The notes: a model not told the origin generated them from the sequence alone. Numbered from the stretch's first letter, positions 1 to 6,055 are shown. The stretch: 7,054 bases of DNA from an uncultured Subdoligranulum sp. (GCA_900551395.1 URVX01000054.1:1-7054); one strand, 5' to 3'. A program made the numbers and translations.

Positions 1-435
1 CTTATTATCGCCACGTTTGTTACGATAGTGCAGATGGTGCTCAAAAAATTTATGCCCGACTTGTATGATTCGCTGGGAGTTTTTCTGCCGCTGATTGTAG
101 TCAACTGCATAATTCTGGCACGGGCGGAATCCTTTGCAAGTCACAACAAGGTAGGTTATTCCGCTCTTGACGGGCTGTTTATGGGGCTGGGCTTTACCGC
201 CGCGCTGACGCTTATGGGGGCGGTGAGGGAAATTCTCGGCAACGGCACCTTTTTCGGACTCAAGCTGTGGGATTTTCAGATAGGCTTTTTCAGCTCGGCT
301 GCGGGAGCGTTTCTCACCTACGGACTGTTCATTCTGCTGTTCAATGTGATTTACAACGCTGCAAACAACAAGGCCAAGCACAAGCGCGCCTTGCTTGAAA
401 GCAAAGCAGCGCCTAGCGGCGCACAGGAGGCTTGA
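1..435 (+). CDS. rnfE: Electron transport complex subunit RnfE, 3' part (5' truncated by window edge)
   Basis: This is the last 144 residues of an RnfE subunit, read in frame from base 1, so the true start lies upstream. RnfE is an integral membrane subunit of the Rnf complex, which moves electrons from reduced ferredoxin to NAD+ while pumping Na+ or H+. Visible hallmarks are the MVLKKFMPDLYDSLGVFLPL segment, VVNCIIL with a membrane cysteine (codon 106-108), and VREILGNGTFFG. About four hydrophobic membrane segments remain, followed by a charged Lys/Ala-rich tail. In Rnf structures the RnfA and RnfE cysteines jointly hold an iron-sulfur centre inside the membrane; the cysteine here fits that role. 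The segment is visibly paralogous to RnfA next door. The stop codon is one base before the rnfA start, so the two are surely cotranscribed. The family assignment is secure. Confidence 0.95.
   Translation, partial: LIIATFVTIVQMVLKKFMPDLYDSLGVFLPLIVVNCIILARAESFASHNKVGYSALDGLFMGLGFTAALTLMGAVREILGNGTFFGLKLWDFQIGFFSSAAGAFLTYGLFILLFNVIYNAANNKAKHKRALLESKAAPSGAQEA
425..430 (+). promoter_or_regulatory. Ribosome binding site of rnfA
   Basis: A perfect AGGAGG lies inside the last codons of rnfE, 6 nt before the ATG at 437. It fixes that ATG as the rnfA start in preference to an upstream in-frame start codon at 395 that overlaps rnfE. Confidence 0.9.
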
Positions 436-436
436 T

Positions 437-1018
437 ATGTCCTTAGGTGCGTTGATTATAGGGGCTGTTTTCGTAAACAACCTCATATTGGTACAATTTC
501 TCGGTATATGTCCTTTTCTCGGAGTGTCCAAAAAGGTGGAGTCGGCTTTCGGCATGGGCATGGCGGTTATTTTCGTTATGACCGTTTCGTCTCTCATTTC
601 CTTTGCGCTTTATCAGTACGTTCTGGTGGCGCTCGGACTGGAGTATCTCAAGACCATAGTTTTTATTTTCGTGATCGCCGGGCTGGTTCAGATACTCGAA
701 ATGGTGCTCAAGAAATTCGCTCCGGCGCTTTACAGGTCGATGGGCGTTTATTTGCCGCTTATCACCACAAACTGCGCGATTTTGGGCGTTGCCGAGCTGA
801 ATATTATGGGCGGCTACACCTTGCTGACCGCTACTCTGAACGGATTGTTTTCGGGCGTGGGCTTTACTCTTGCCATAGTTTTGCTTGCAGGACTGCGCGA
901 AAAGCTGGACAAGCTTCCTATTGCCAAGCCCCTTAAGGGCTTTCCGATAACGCTTATTACCGCATGCTTTATGGCTATGGCGTTTTACGTATTCAATTCC
1001 GTTACGCTTGGAGGCTGA
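437..1018 (+). CDS. rnfA: Electron transport complex subunit RnfA
   Basis: RnfA is a polytopic membrane subunit of the Rnf ferredoxin:NAD+ oxidoreductase. The product has 193 residues, the usual family length, with about six hydrophobic helices. Family motifs include VNNLILVQFLGICPFLGVSKK near residues 13-33 and TTNCAILGVAE near 111-120. Cys25 and Cys113 are the conserved membrane cysteines that, with their RnfE counterparts, bind an iron-sulfur centre in known Rnf/Nqr structures. LPLITTNCAIL resembles LPLIVVNCIIL of RnfE, as expected for two subunits that arose by duplication. The start is set by AGGAGG 6 nt upstream. The gene sits one base after rnfE and one base before rnfB. It could only be confused with the homologous NqrE, and the rnfB neighbour rules that out. 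Confidence 0.97.
   Translation: MSLGALIIGAVFVNNLILVQFLGICPFLGVSKKVESAFGMGMAVIFVMTVSSLISFALYQYVLVALGLEYLKTIVFIFVIAGLVQILEMVLKKFAPALYRSMGVYLPLITTNCAILGVAELNIMGGYTLLTATLNGLFSGVGFTLAIVLLAGLREKLDKLPIAKPLKGFPITLITACFMAMAFYVFNSVTLGG
1010..1014 (+). promoter_or_regulatory. Ribosome binding site of rnfB
   Basis: GGAGG lies within the last codons of rnfA, 5 nt before the ATG at 1020, and selects that ATG over the in-frame TTG at 1008. The junction GGAGGCTGATATG almost repeats the rnfE/rnfA junction GGAGGCTTGATATG. Confidence 0.88.
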
Positions 1019-1019
1019 T

Positions 1020-1838
1020 ATGAAATCGTTGCTGTTACTTAAGGATGTCGATTGGAAAAGCTTCGGAATAGTCGTTGCGATTATGGCGGGCATAGCCGTG
1101 TTTTTCGCCGTGCTGATAATAATCATTTCCCGCTTCTGCGAGGTCAAGGGCGATCCGAGAGTGCCGGAAATAGTGTCGCATCTGAGCGGAGCCAACTGCG
1201 GCGGCTGCGGGCATCCCGGCTGCGAGGGCTTTGCGCGCGCCCTTGTGGAGGGCAAGGCGAGCCTCGACGACTGCGGTCAGACGACAAAGGCAAACAAAAT
1301 AGAAATATCCAACATACTGGGCATAAACTACTCCGGCGGGGAGGAAACGGTGGCTGTTGTCGCCTGCTGCGGCGGCATTATGTGCGACGACAAGTATTCA
1401 TATCAGGGCTACGGAAGCTGTATTTCTCAGCAGCTGCTGGCTGACGGCAGAAAAAAGTGCGAGGTCGGCTGCATGGGCGCCGGAAGCTGCGTAGACGCAT
1501 GTCCCAATTTTGCGATACAGGTCCACAAGGGAGTGGCTTCCGTGGACAAGGATTTGTGCATAAGCTGCGGCGTTTGCATCCGTACCTGTCCGAAAAACCT
1601 GATCAAGCGCATACCCAAATCCGCAAAGGTATATATCGCCTGTTCTTCGCAGAACAGAGGCAAGGACGTAATGGACGTGTGCAAGACGGGCTGCATAAGC
1701 TGCGGTCTCTGCCAGAAGGTATGTCCTCACGACGCGATACATCTGGTGAACAACGTGCCGATAATCGATTACGGCAAATGCACGGGCTGCATGACATGTC
1801 TGGAAAAGTGCCCGCGCAAATGCATAAGGAAATGTTGA
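1020..1838 (+). CDS. rnfB: Electron transport complex subunit RnfB, multi-cluster iron-sulfur protein
   Basis: RnfB is thought to be the ferredoxin-side electron entry subunit of the Rnf complex. The product has 272 residues. An N-terminal membrane anchor covers about residues 17-37. The RnfB-specific four-cysteine motif follows (Cys60, Cys63, Cys68, Cys85; GANCGGCGHPGC). A middle region contains VACCGG, Cys122 and Cys134. The ferredoxin-like part has cysteines 147, 151, 157 and 161, then three CxxCxxCxxxC sets at 180-190, 225-235 and 254-264. I count about 29 cysteines, consistent with the extended multi-cluster RnfB of anaerobic Bacillota rather than the shorter proteobacterial form. It is the last gene of the cluster, in line with the clostridial C-D-G-E-A-B order, and a terminator-like hairpin follows 30 bp downstream. 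The protein ends on Lys-Cys, with two extra cysteines after the last cluster. Confidence 0.97.
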   Translation: MKSLLLLKDVDWKSFGIVVAIMAGIAVFFAVLIIIISRFCEVKGDPRVPEIVSHLSGANCGGCGHPGCEGFARALVEGKASLDDCGQTTKANKIEISNILGINYSGGEETVAVVACCGGIMCDDKYSYQGYGSCISQQLLADGRKKCEVGCMGAGSCVDACPNFAIQVHKGVASVDKDLCISCGVCIRTCPKNLIKRIPKSAKVYIACSSQNRGKDVMDVCKTGCISCGLCQKVCPHDAIHLVNNVPIIDYGKCTGCMTCLEKCPRKCIRKC

Positions 1839-1868
1839 ATTGTTTGCGTTGAAAGAATGATTTTTGAG

Positions 1869-1917
1869 AAAATGCCGCGTGAATATTTGGGAAAAGTATT
1901 TACAGGGCATTTTTTTT
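1869..1917 (+). terminator. Probable intrinsic terminator of the rnf operon
   Basis: AAAATGCC (1869-1876) pairs perfectly with GGCATTTT (1906-1913). An inner arm GTGAATA (1879-1885) pairs with TATTTAC (1897-1903) using one G-U pair, with small bulges between the two stems. The 3' arm runs into eight T's (1910-1917). This looks like a rho-independent terminator placed 30 bp after the rnfB stop. The stem is A+T-rich at its base, so its strength is uncertain. Its 3' arm overlaps the -35 element of the next promoter. Confidence 0.65.
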
Positions 1918-1927
1918 GTGCTATTAT
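1899..1927 (+). promoter_or_regulatory. Housekeeping (sigma-A type) promoter for ppx-maf-mreB
   Basis: TTTACA (1899-1904) and TATTAT (1922-1927) are separated by exactly 17 bp. TGC lies directly before the -10, giving an extended -10 element (TGCTATTAT). Transcription would start around 1934, about 30 nt before the ppx ATG. The promoter lies in the only gap between rnf and ppx, so it probably drives the three-gene operon behind it. Confidence 0.72.
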
Positions 1928-1955
1928 TATCCCGCAATCGAGATAAATGCGGAAC

Positions 1956-1961
1956 GGTGAT
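1956..1961 (+). promoter_or_regulatory. Likely ribosome binding site of ppx
   Basis: GGTGAT matches the 3' half of the extended Shine-Dalgarno sequence and lies just before the ATG at 1966. It is weaker than the rnf sites. It supports that ATG, although the in-frame GTG at 1957 cannot be excluded by sequence alone. Confidence 0.5.
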
Positions 1962-1965
1962 AAAT

Positions 1966-3504
1966 ATGATAGAAGCAAACAAAATTGTTGAAAGAATAGG
2001 CTTGATAGACTTGGGCTCCAATACGGCGCGTCTGGTCATTTTCGACGTGCTGGAGGGCGGCTACTTTATGGTGGCGGACGAAATGCTGGAGGCCGTGCGG
2101 CTGGGCGAAACGGAAATTGACGGCTCGCTTAAGCAGACGCGGGTTTTGGAGGCAATCAACACGGTAAAGGTTTTCAAAAAGCTGTGCGCGGTCAACAGAG
2201 TGGACAAAATTCTCGCCGTGGCTACCGCAGCCGTGCGTCGCGCGAAAAATCAACGCACGTTTTTAAACGAAATGTTCGGCTCTACCGGGCTCAAATTCAA
2301 GGTTGTTTCCGAAGACGAGGAAGCCAATCTCATCTATCAGGGAGTAATCAACTCGATGGAAATTCCCAAAGGGCTGATTATGGAAATAGGCGGCGCAAGC
2401 ACGAAATTCGTTTATTACAACCGCCGCAACATACTGCACACCGAAATTTTTTCTTTCGGTGCGGTGACGCTTACGGAAATGTTTGCCGGTCCCGACGTCG
2501 AGCCTGAGGAGGCGGCGCGAAAAATCACGGAATATTTCAGGCAGCAGCTCGAAACGGTAGAATGGCTCGGCGAGCTTGACCCGGAAACCCAGCTTATAGG
2601 GGTGGGCGGCTCATTCAGAAATCTCTCCGCTTTGGCGCGCCGTATGCGCAAATATCCGCTGGACATGACTCACAATTACAATCTGCCCGTATCCGACCTC
2701 AACGCCGTTTACGAAATATTCAAGTCCGTAGATCCTGACAAAAAAAGCAGGATAAGGGGCTTGTCCGCCGTGCGCGCAGACGTTTTTCCGAGCGCTCTTG
2801 CGGTGATAAAATGCGTTGCCGACACTCTCGGCTTTTCCAAAATCGTCACGTCTGCCTGCGGTCTGAGAGAGGGCGTCATGTTCAATTATGCCGTGCCTAC
2901 TACTTTGGAAAAACCGATTACGGACGTTTTGGGACACAGCATTATGACTTATCTGACTTATCTTGGGTGCAACGTGGCGCACGCGGAGCAGGTATACAAT
3001 CTTACAATTCAGCTGTTCAAGCAGCTCAGAGTGCTGCACAAATTTCCGCGTATGTATGTCAGAGTGCTACGCGTTGCCGCCCTGCTCAACGAAGTCGGCA
3101 AAACTTTCAAATATTACGACAACGCGAAACACGCGGCGTACATGATACTCAACTCCAATCTGTACGGAATTTCGCACAGAGACATTGTTCTTGCGGCTTT
3201 CGTGACGGACGTTTTCAACAAAAACGAATTCAGTCTCACCGATTGGGAAAAATTCAGGGAAAAGGGTATTATCAGCGACGAAGACGTAGACGCGGTAAAA
3301 AAGCTTGCAGTCATATTGGGGCTTGCCGTTGCCTTTGACAGAAGCAACGCGGGCGTGATTATGGAAATCAACTGCGACGTGTTGGGCGACAGCGTTATCA
3401 TGAAGACGGAGGTCATAGGCGACACCACGTTGGAAATGCGCGACGCAAACAGGTGCGTTATGGATTTCCGCAGAGTGTTCAGAAAAAATCTCGACATAAT
3501 CTGA
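1966..3504 (+). CDS. ppx: Ppx/GppA family exopolyphosphatase or guanosine pentaphosphatase, with altered active-site motifs
   Basis: The product has 512 residues, the length of full two-domain Ppx/GppA proteins that hydrolyse polyphosphate or pppGpp. The N-terminal ASKHA fold shows the phosphate-1 loop GLIDLGSNTARL (12-23), ATAAVRRAKN (86-95), SEDEEANLIYQG (115-126) with the glutamate region used as catalytic base in this family, VGGSFRNL (213-220), RADV (270-273) and GLREG (299-303). The C-terminal part (about 320-512) is the HD-like helical domain. Two departures stand out. The phosphate-2 loop reads MEIGGASTKF (139-148) where the family normally has DIGGGSTE. The HD dyad site reads LLNEVG (373-378) where relatives have LLHDIG or LLHEVG. 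An upstream TTG at 1864 is rejected because it would precede the promoter. Family membership is secure; substrate and activity are not. Confidence 0.88.
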   Translation: MIEANKIVERIGLIDLGSNTARLVIFDVLEGGYFMVADEMLEAVRLGETEIDGSLKQTRVLEAINTVKVFKKLCAVNRVDKILAVATAAVRRAKNQRTFLNEMFGSTGLKFKVVSEDEEANLIYQGVINSMEIPKGLIMEIGGASTKFVYYNRRNILHTEIFSFGAVTLTEMFAGPDVEPEEAARKITEYFRQQLETVEWLGELDPETQLIGVGGSFRNLSALARRMRKYPLDMTHNYNLPVSDLNAVYEIFKSVDPDKKSRIRGLSAVRADVFPSALAVIKCVADTLGFSKIVTSACGLREGVMFNYAVPTTLEKPITDVLGHSIMTYLTYLGCNVAHAEQVYNLTIQLFKQLRVLHKFPRMYVRVLRVAALLNEVGKTFKYYDNAKHAAYMILNSNLYGISHRDIVLAAFVTDVFNKNEFSLTDWEKFREKGIISDEDVDAVKKLAVILGLAVAFDRSNAGVIMEINCDVLGDSVIMKTEVIGDTTLEMRDANRCVMDFRRVFRKNLDII

Positions 3505-3508
3505 AGCT

Positions 3509-4063
3509 ATGAAAACAGTGCTTGCATCGGCATCTCCGCGCAGGAGGGAGCTTTTGAAAAATATCGTGTCGGACTTTTGCGTGCATCCGTTTTCGGGAGA
3601 GGAAAATCTGCCTCACGACAAGCCCGCGCGTTATGTAAAGGCGCTTGCGAGGCTCAAGGCGTCGGAGGGCGCCCGCCTTTATCCCGACGCGACGGTTGTC
3701 GGCGCGGACACGGTGGTGGTGCACGGAGGCAGGATTATCGGAAAGCCTGCGGACGAAAAGGACGCTTTTGAAATATTGAAAGAGCTGTCCGGCAGCACGC
3801 ACAGCGTTTATACCGGAGTTTGCGTTATAAGCAACGGGAGACAAAGGGTTTTCGTGCAAAAGAGCAGAGTGCGCTTTTATACTTTGACCGACAATCAGAT
3901 AAACGACTATATCGCAAGCGGTTCGCCTATGGACAAGGCGGGCGCATACGGAATACAGGACAGCGGCTTTGTTGCGAATATAAGGGGCAGCTACACAAAC
4001 GTCATGGGCTTGCCTGTGGAAAAGCTGCGAAAAATACTTAAGAAAGAGGGACGAAATGGCTAA
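3509..4063 (+). CDS. maf: Maf-family nucleoside triphosphate pyrophosphatase
   Basis: Maf proteins are cytosolic house-cleaning enzymes that hydrolyse non-canonical or excess nucleoside triphosphates (dTTP/UTP in the Bacillus type) to monophosphate and pyrophosphate. The product has 184 residues, the normal size. All main motifs are present: LASASPRRRELL (5-16), GADTVV (65-70) with the catalytic aspartate, GKP (78-80), SGSTHSVYTGV (94-104), PMDKAGAYGIQDSG (140-153) and GSYTNVMGLPVEKL (160-173). The start is 4 nt after the ppx stop with only a weak ribosome site, so translation is probably coupled. The 3' end overlaps the next gene by 8 nt. In B. subtilis maf lies just upstream of radC and mreB, so its position before an mreB-like gene fits; radC is missing here. 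Substrate choice is inferred from resemblance only. Confidence 0.96.
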   Translation: MKTVLASASPRRRELLKNIVSDFCVHPFSGEENLPHDKPARYVKALARLKASEGARLYPDATVVGADTVVVHGGRIIGKPADEKDAFEILKELSGSTHSVYTGVCVISNGRQRVFVQKSRVRFYTLTDNQINDYIASGSPMDKAGAYGIQDSGFVANIRGSYTNVMGLPVEKLRKILKKEGRNG

Positions 4064-5015
4064 ATACGAGCTTATTGCGGATATCGGAACCGACTATGTG
4101 AATATGTCCTTGAAAAACACGGATTTTGTTTTGCGGGAGCCGTCGCTGGTGCTTGCGGACGCGCAGAACGAATCTGTTTTTCTTGCGGCGGGGCTTGCCG
4201 CCAAGCGCGGCGCCGAATCGGACAACGCAAAGCTTGTATATCCCTTTGCCGAAGGCTGCGTGGCGGACAAAAAGGCAGCCGACTTTTTCCTGCGAAAATC
4301 CATGGAAAAGCTGTTGCCGTCTACGGCGTTTCCTCCGAGACTGGATATATTATGTCTTTTGCCCATCGGCGCGGGCAACGGCGAAAAAAAGACGCTGGAG
4401 GAAATTTTCAACAACATAGGAGTCAAATCCGTCAGGTTCAGAGAATCTGCGCTTGCCGCAGCCGCAGCTTGCTTCAAGGAGTTCGACAAAAGAGCGGGCA
4501 TTGTTGTGGACATCGGCTCGTCCGTGACCGACCTTGCGGCGGTCAGAGAGGACAAAATCGTCGCAGGCTGCTCGTTTTATCTGGGCGGAGCGCATTATAC
4601 TCAGCAGATAGTCGATTATGTGCTGAAAAAATACGGTCTTCAAATCACCTTCGCGCAGGCGGAAAAGCTCAAGCTCAAATGCGCGGGGCTTTATCCAAAC
4701 GACGTTTCATACGGAACCGTCGCCGGCGTCAGCTTGAGCAAGGGCGTCGCAGAAGAGCAGACGATAACGGCGCGCGAGATTTACGACGTGCTTGCGGGAC
4801 TTACAGACAAGCTTTGTCAGGTTGTTTCCAGCCTGCTTCTTACCGTTCCTCAGGAAACGAGCTCCCTTTTCAAGGAAAGTCCTGTTTTCCTGTGCGGCGG
4901 AGGAGCCTGTCTTTCCGGCATGGAAAAATATTTTTTCGACAAAATGAATATGGGCGTGCTTGTACCCTCCGACTGCTTTCTCGCAGGCGTAAGAGGCGCA
5001 AAGCTTCTGCCGTGA
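4056..5015 (+). CDS. mreB: Divergent MreB-like bacterial actin (rod-shape determining protein family)
   Basis: MreB forms membrane-bound filaments that direct the elongation machinery of the cell wall. The product has 319 residues, slightly shorter than usual MreB. Recognisable landmarks are the phosphate-1 loop IADIGTDYVNM (7-17), LREPSLVLAD (26-35), FAEGCVADKKAADFF (64-78), RESALAAAAA (129-138, aligning with EEPMAAAIG), the phosphate-2 loop VVDIGSSVTDL (150-160), LGGAHYTQQIVDYVLKKYGL (176-195), and the adenosine loop FLCGGGACLSGMEKYF (278-293). The usual DIGGGTTE of MreB is replaced by DIGSSVTD. AGAGGG 5 nt before the ATG and an 8-nt overlap with maf fix the start. Position between maf and minD-spoIVFAB strongly supports MreB identity, but mreC and mreD do not follow. 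Alternatives are another ASKHA actin-like family such as Mbl/MreBH or PilM/EutJ-type proteins. Confidence 0.8.
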   Translation: MAKYELIADIGTDYVNMSLKNTDFVLREPSLVLADAQNESVFLAAGLAAKRGAESDNAKLVYPFAEGCVADKKAADFFLRKSMEKLLPSTAFPPRLDILCLLPIGAGNGEKKTLEEIFNNIGVKSVRFRESALAAAAACFKEFDKRAGIVVDIGSSVTDLAAVREDKIVAGCSFYLGGAHYTQQIVDYVLKKYGLQITFAQAEKLKLKCAGLYPNDVSYGTVAGVSLSKGVAEEQTITAREIYDVLAGLTDKLCQVVSSLLLTVPQETSSLFKESPVFLCGGGACLSGMEKYFFDKMNMGVLVPSDCFLAGVRGAKLLP

Positions 5016-5049
5016 GCTTTTGAAATATTTGCAAACCAATAAAATATTT

Positions 5050-5058
5050 TTATCCACA
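5050..5058 (+). other. Single perfect DnaA box
   Basis: TTATCCACA is an exact match to the strong DnaA-box consensus TTATNCACA. It lies 34 bp after the mreB stop in non-coding A+T-rich DNA. I found no second box nearby, so this is not an origin. It may be a lone DnaA binding site or a chance match. Confidence 0.4.
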
Positions 5059-5139
5059 GTCGAGACGAAATTTTTCATTGCTTCGGAGAATAGCTTCCGG
5101 CTTTGACGCGTTGACCTTTATGTAATCTTTTGATTTTTT

Positions 5140-5167
5140 GCCTTCCGTTTCTGGAAGGCTTTTTTTT
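5140..5167 (+). terminator. Intrinsic terminator of the ppx-maf-mreB operon
   Basis: A perfect 7-bp stem GCCTTCC (5140-5146) / GGAAGGC (5153-5159) with a 6-nt loop is followed directly by eight T's (5160-5167). There is no T-run for the opposite strand, so it works in the + direction. It leaves a 3' untranslated tail of about 150 nt after mreB and separates that operon from minD. Confidence 0.92.
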
Positions 5168-5222
5168 GACGGATTTTTTCGCAAATATGCGTTTGATGTC
5201 GAAAACAGTGAAAAAAATTGTC
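5168..5222. repeat. Imperfect inverted repeat between terminator and minD promoter
   Basis: GACGGATTTTTTC (5168-5180) and GAAAAAAATTGTC (5210-5222) pair in 12 of 13 positions if two G-U pairs are allowed. A small inner palindrome CGCAaataTGCG (5180-5191) adjoins the left arm. The repeat lies upstream of the minD promoter, where it could be an operator. The arms are mostly an A-tract and a T-tract, so it may also be compositional noise. Confidence 0.3.
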
Positions 5223-5250
5223 GCAAAAGGTCTGTTTTTGCGCGGCTCGC

Positions 5251-5277
5251 TTTACCCGTTTGAGACTGATGTATAAT
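5251..5277 (+). promoter_or_regulatory. Probable sigma-A type promoter of minD
   Basis: A perfect -10 hexamer TATAAT (5272-5277) sits 22 bp before the minD ATG. The best -35 is TTTACC (5251-5256) with a short 15-bp spacer, so the promoter may be weak or need an activator. Transcription would begin near 5284, just before the ribosome site, giving a very short leader of about 16 nt. Confidence 0.6.
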
Positions 5278-5284
5278 TTACCGA

Positions 5285-5290
5285 AAGAGG
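5285..5290 (+). promoter_or_regulatory. Ribosome binding site of minD
   Basis: AAGAGG lies 9 nt before the ATG at 5300. It is only 3 nt before an in-frame TTG at 5294, too close for use, so the ATG is chosen as the start. Confidence 0.7.
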
Positions 5291-5299
5291 TTTTTGCTT

Positions 5300-6055
5300 A
5301 TGGCAACGAAAATAGCCGTTCTGGGCGGCAAGGGAGGAGTTGGAAAAACGACAGTCACCGCCAATCTGAGCTACGCTCTGGCAGGCAAGTCTTTGAGAGT
5401 CGCTGCGGTGGATTTGGATACGGGACTCAACTGTTTAAACAGGGCGTTCAGAAATCCCAAGCCGCTTTTTTATCTCAACGACGTATTGACGGGACGATGC
5501 AGGATAAGACAGGCTCTCGTGCAGAGCGAAACCCGTCAGTCCTGCTACGTTCTCAGCGTCAAGGAAAATACCGACCCGCCGGCACAGAATATACGCGCTC
5601 TGTTTACTCAGATGGAGCAGATGTTCGATTATATTCTGGTGGACAGTCCTCCGGGCTGGGGAGAGGACGCCGAAAGAGCTTTCAAATGCTGCGACCACGC
5701 AGTTGTGGTTTTTACTCCGCACCCCAACTCTGTGCGGGGCGCCGCCGCCGTGATAGAAGCGCTTAAGCCCTACGACTATCTCAAAATTTATTCCCTTCTC
5801 AATATGGTGCGCGGCGACCTTGTGAAAAGCGGCGCGATACCTACGCCCTTCGAGCTTTTCAATATGCTCAAGGTTTCTCCGCTGGGGCTTGTTCCCGATT
5901 CGGACGCATTTGGCTTTTCGCCCGTTGCGTCGAGCGAAATTTTCGACATAGCGGCAAACAATCTGCACAACGGCAGAAGCGATATCTTTGACTGCGTGAA
6001 GCAATATTCGGGCTTTTTCGGAAAGCTGAAAAGCAAAATGAAACGCAACGCATAA
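5300..6055 (+). CDS. minD: MinD-like ParA-superfamily ATPase (septum-site determination)
   Basis: MinD binds the membrane in its ATP dimer form and positions the division machinery, normally by recruiting the FtsZ inhibitor MinC. The product has 251 residues; MinD is typically about 265. The deviant Walker A KGGVGKTT (11-18) with the signature lysine is intact. Switch I is VDLDTGLNCLN (38-48 region), close to DxDxGLRNLD of MinD. Walker B is YILVDSPPG (111-119). The C-terminal GFFGKLKSKMKR segment (about 238-249) can form a basic amphipathic helix like the MinD membrane-targeting sequence. No minC precedes it, although minC-minD is the usual pair. The following spoIVFA/spoIVFB pair matches the B. 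subtilis order minD-spoIVFA-spoIVFB, which favours MinD over other ParA-type proteins. Confidence 0.86.
   Translation: MATKIAVLGGKGGVGKTTVTANLSYALAGKSLRVAAVDLDTGLNCLNRAFRNPKPLFYLNDVLTGRCRIRQALVQSETRQSCYVLSVKENTDPPAQNIRALFTQMEQMFDYILVDSPPGWGEDAERAFKCCDHAVVVFTPHPNSVRGAAAVIEALKPYDYLKIYSLLNMVRGDLVKSGAIPTPFELFNMLKVSPLGLVPDSDAFGFSPVASSEIFDIAANNLHNGRSDIFDCVKQYSGFFGKLKSKMKRNA

Noticed and set aside
443..1255. Long open frame on the minus strand across rnfA and the start of rnfB
   Set aside because: It is antisense to two clear genes, its product has no recognisable motif, and the composition is that of a mirrored coding frame.
1864..1965. Upstream TTG start adding 34 residues to Ppx
   Set aside because: The extension would cover the terminator and the promoter, adds residues unlike the family, and has no ribosome site. 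The ATG at 1966 gives the normal family length.
4352..5023. Open + frame inside mreB encoding an Arg/Ser-rich product
   Set aside because: It is an out-of-frame reading of mreB, typical arginine-rich shadow composition, with no ribosome site or known motif.
5103..5139. Promoter using TTGACG or TTGACC upstream of the terminator
   Set aside because: No -10 hexamer occurs at an acceptable distance, and any transcript would hit the terminator at once.
5016..5299. Possible remnants of mreC, mreD or minC in the spacer after mreB
   Set aside because: I read the frames here and found only short stretches with stops and no recognisable segment of these proteins. The spacer is A+T-rich regulatory DNA.
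5016..5299. Replication origin around the DnaA box
   Set aside because: Only one box is present, with no cluster of boxes and no dnaA or dnaN neighbour.
5218..5766. Open + frame overlapping the 5' half of minD
   Set aside because: minD in the other frame has intact Walker motifs. This frame starts upstream of the promoter and has low-complexity, Arg/Gly-rich content.
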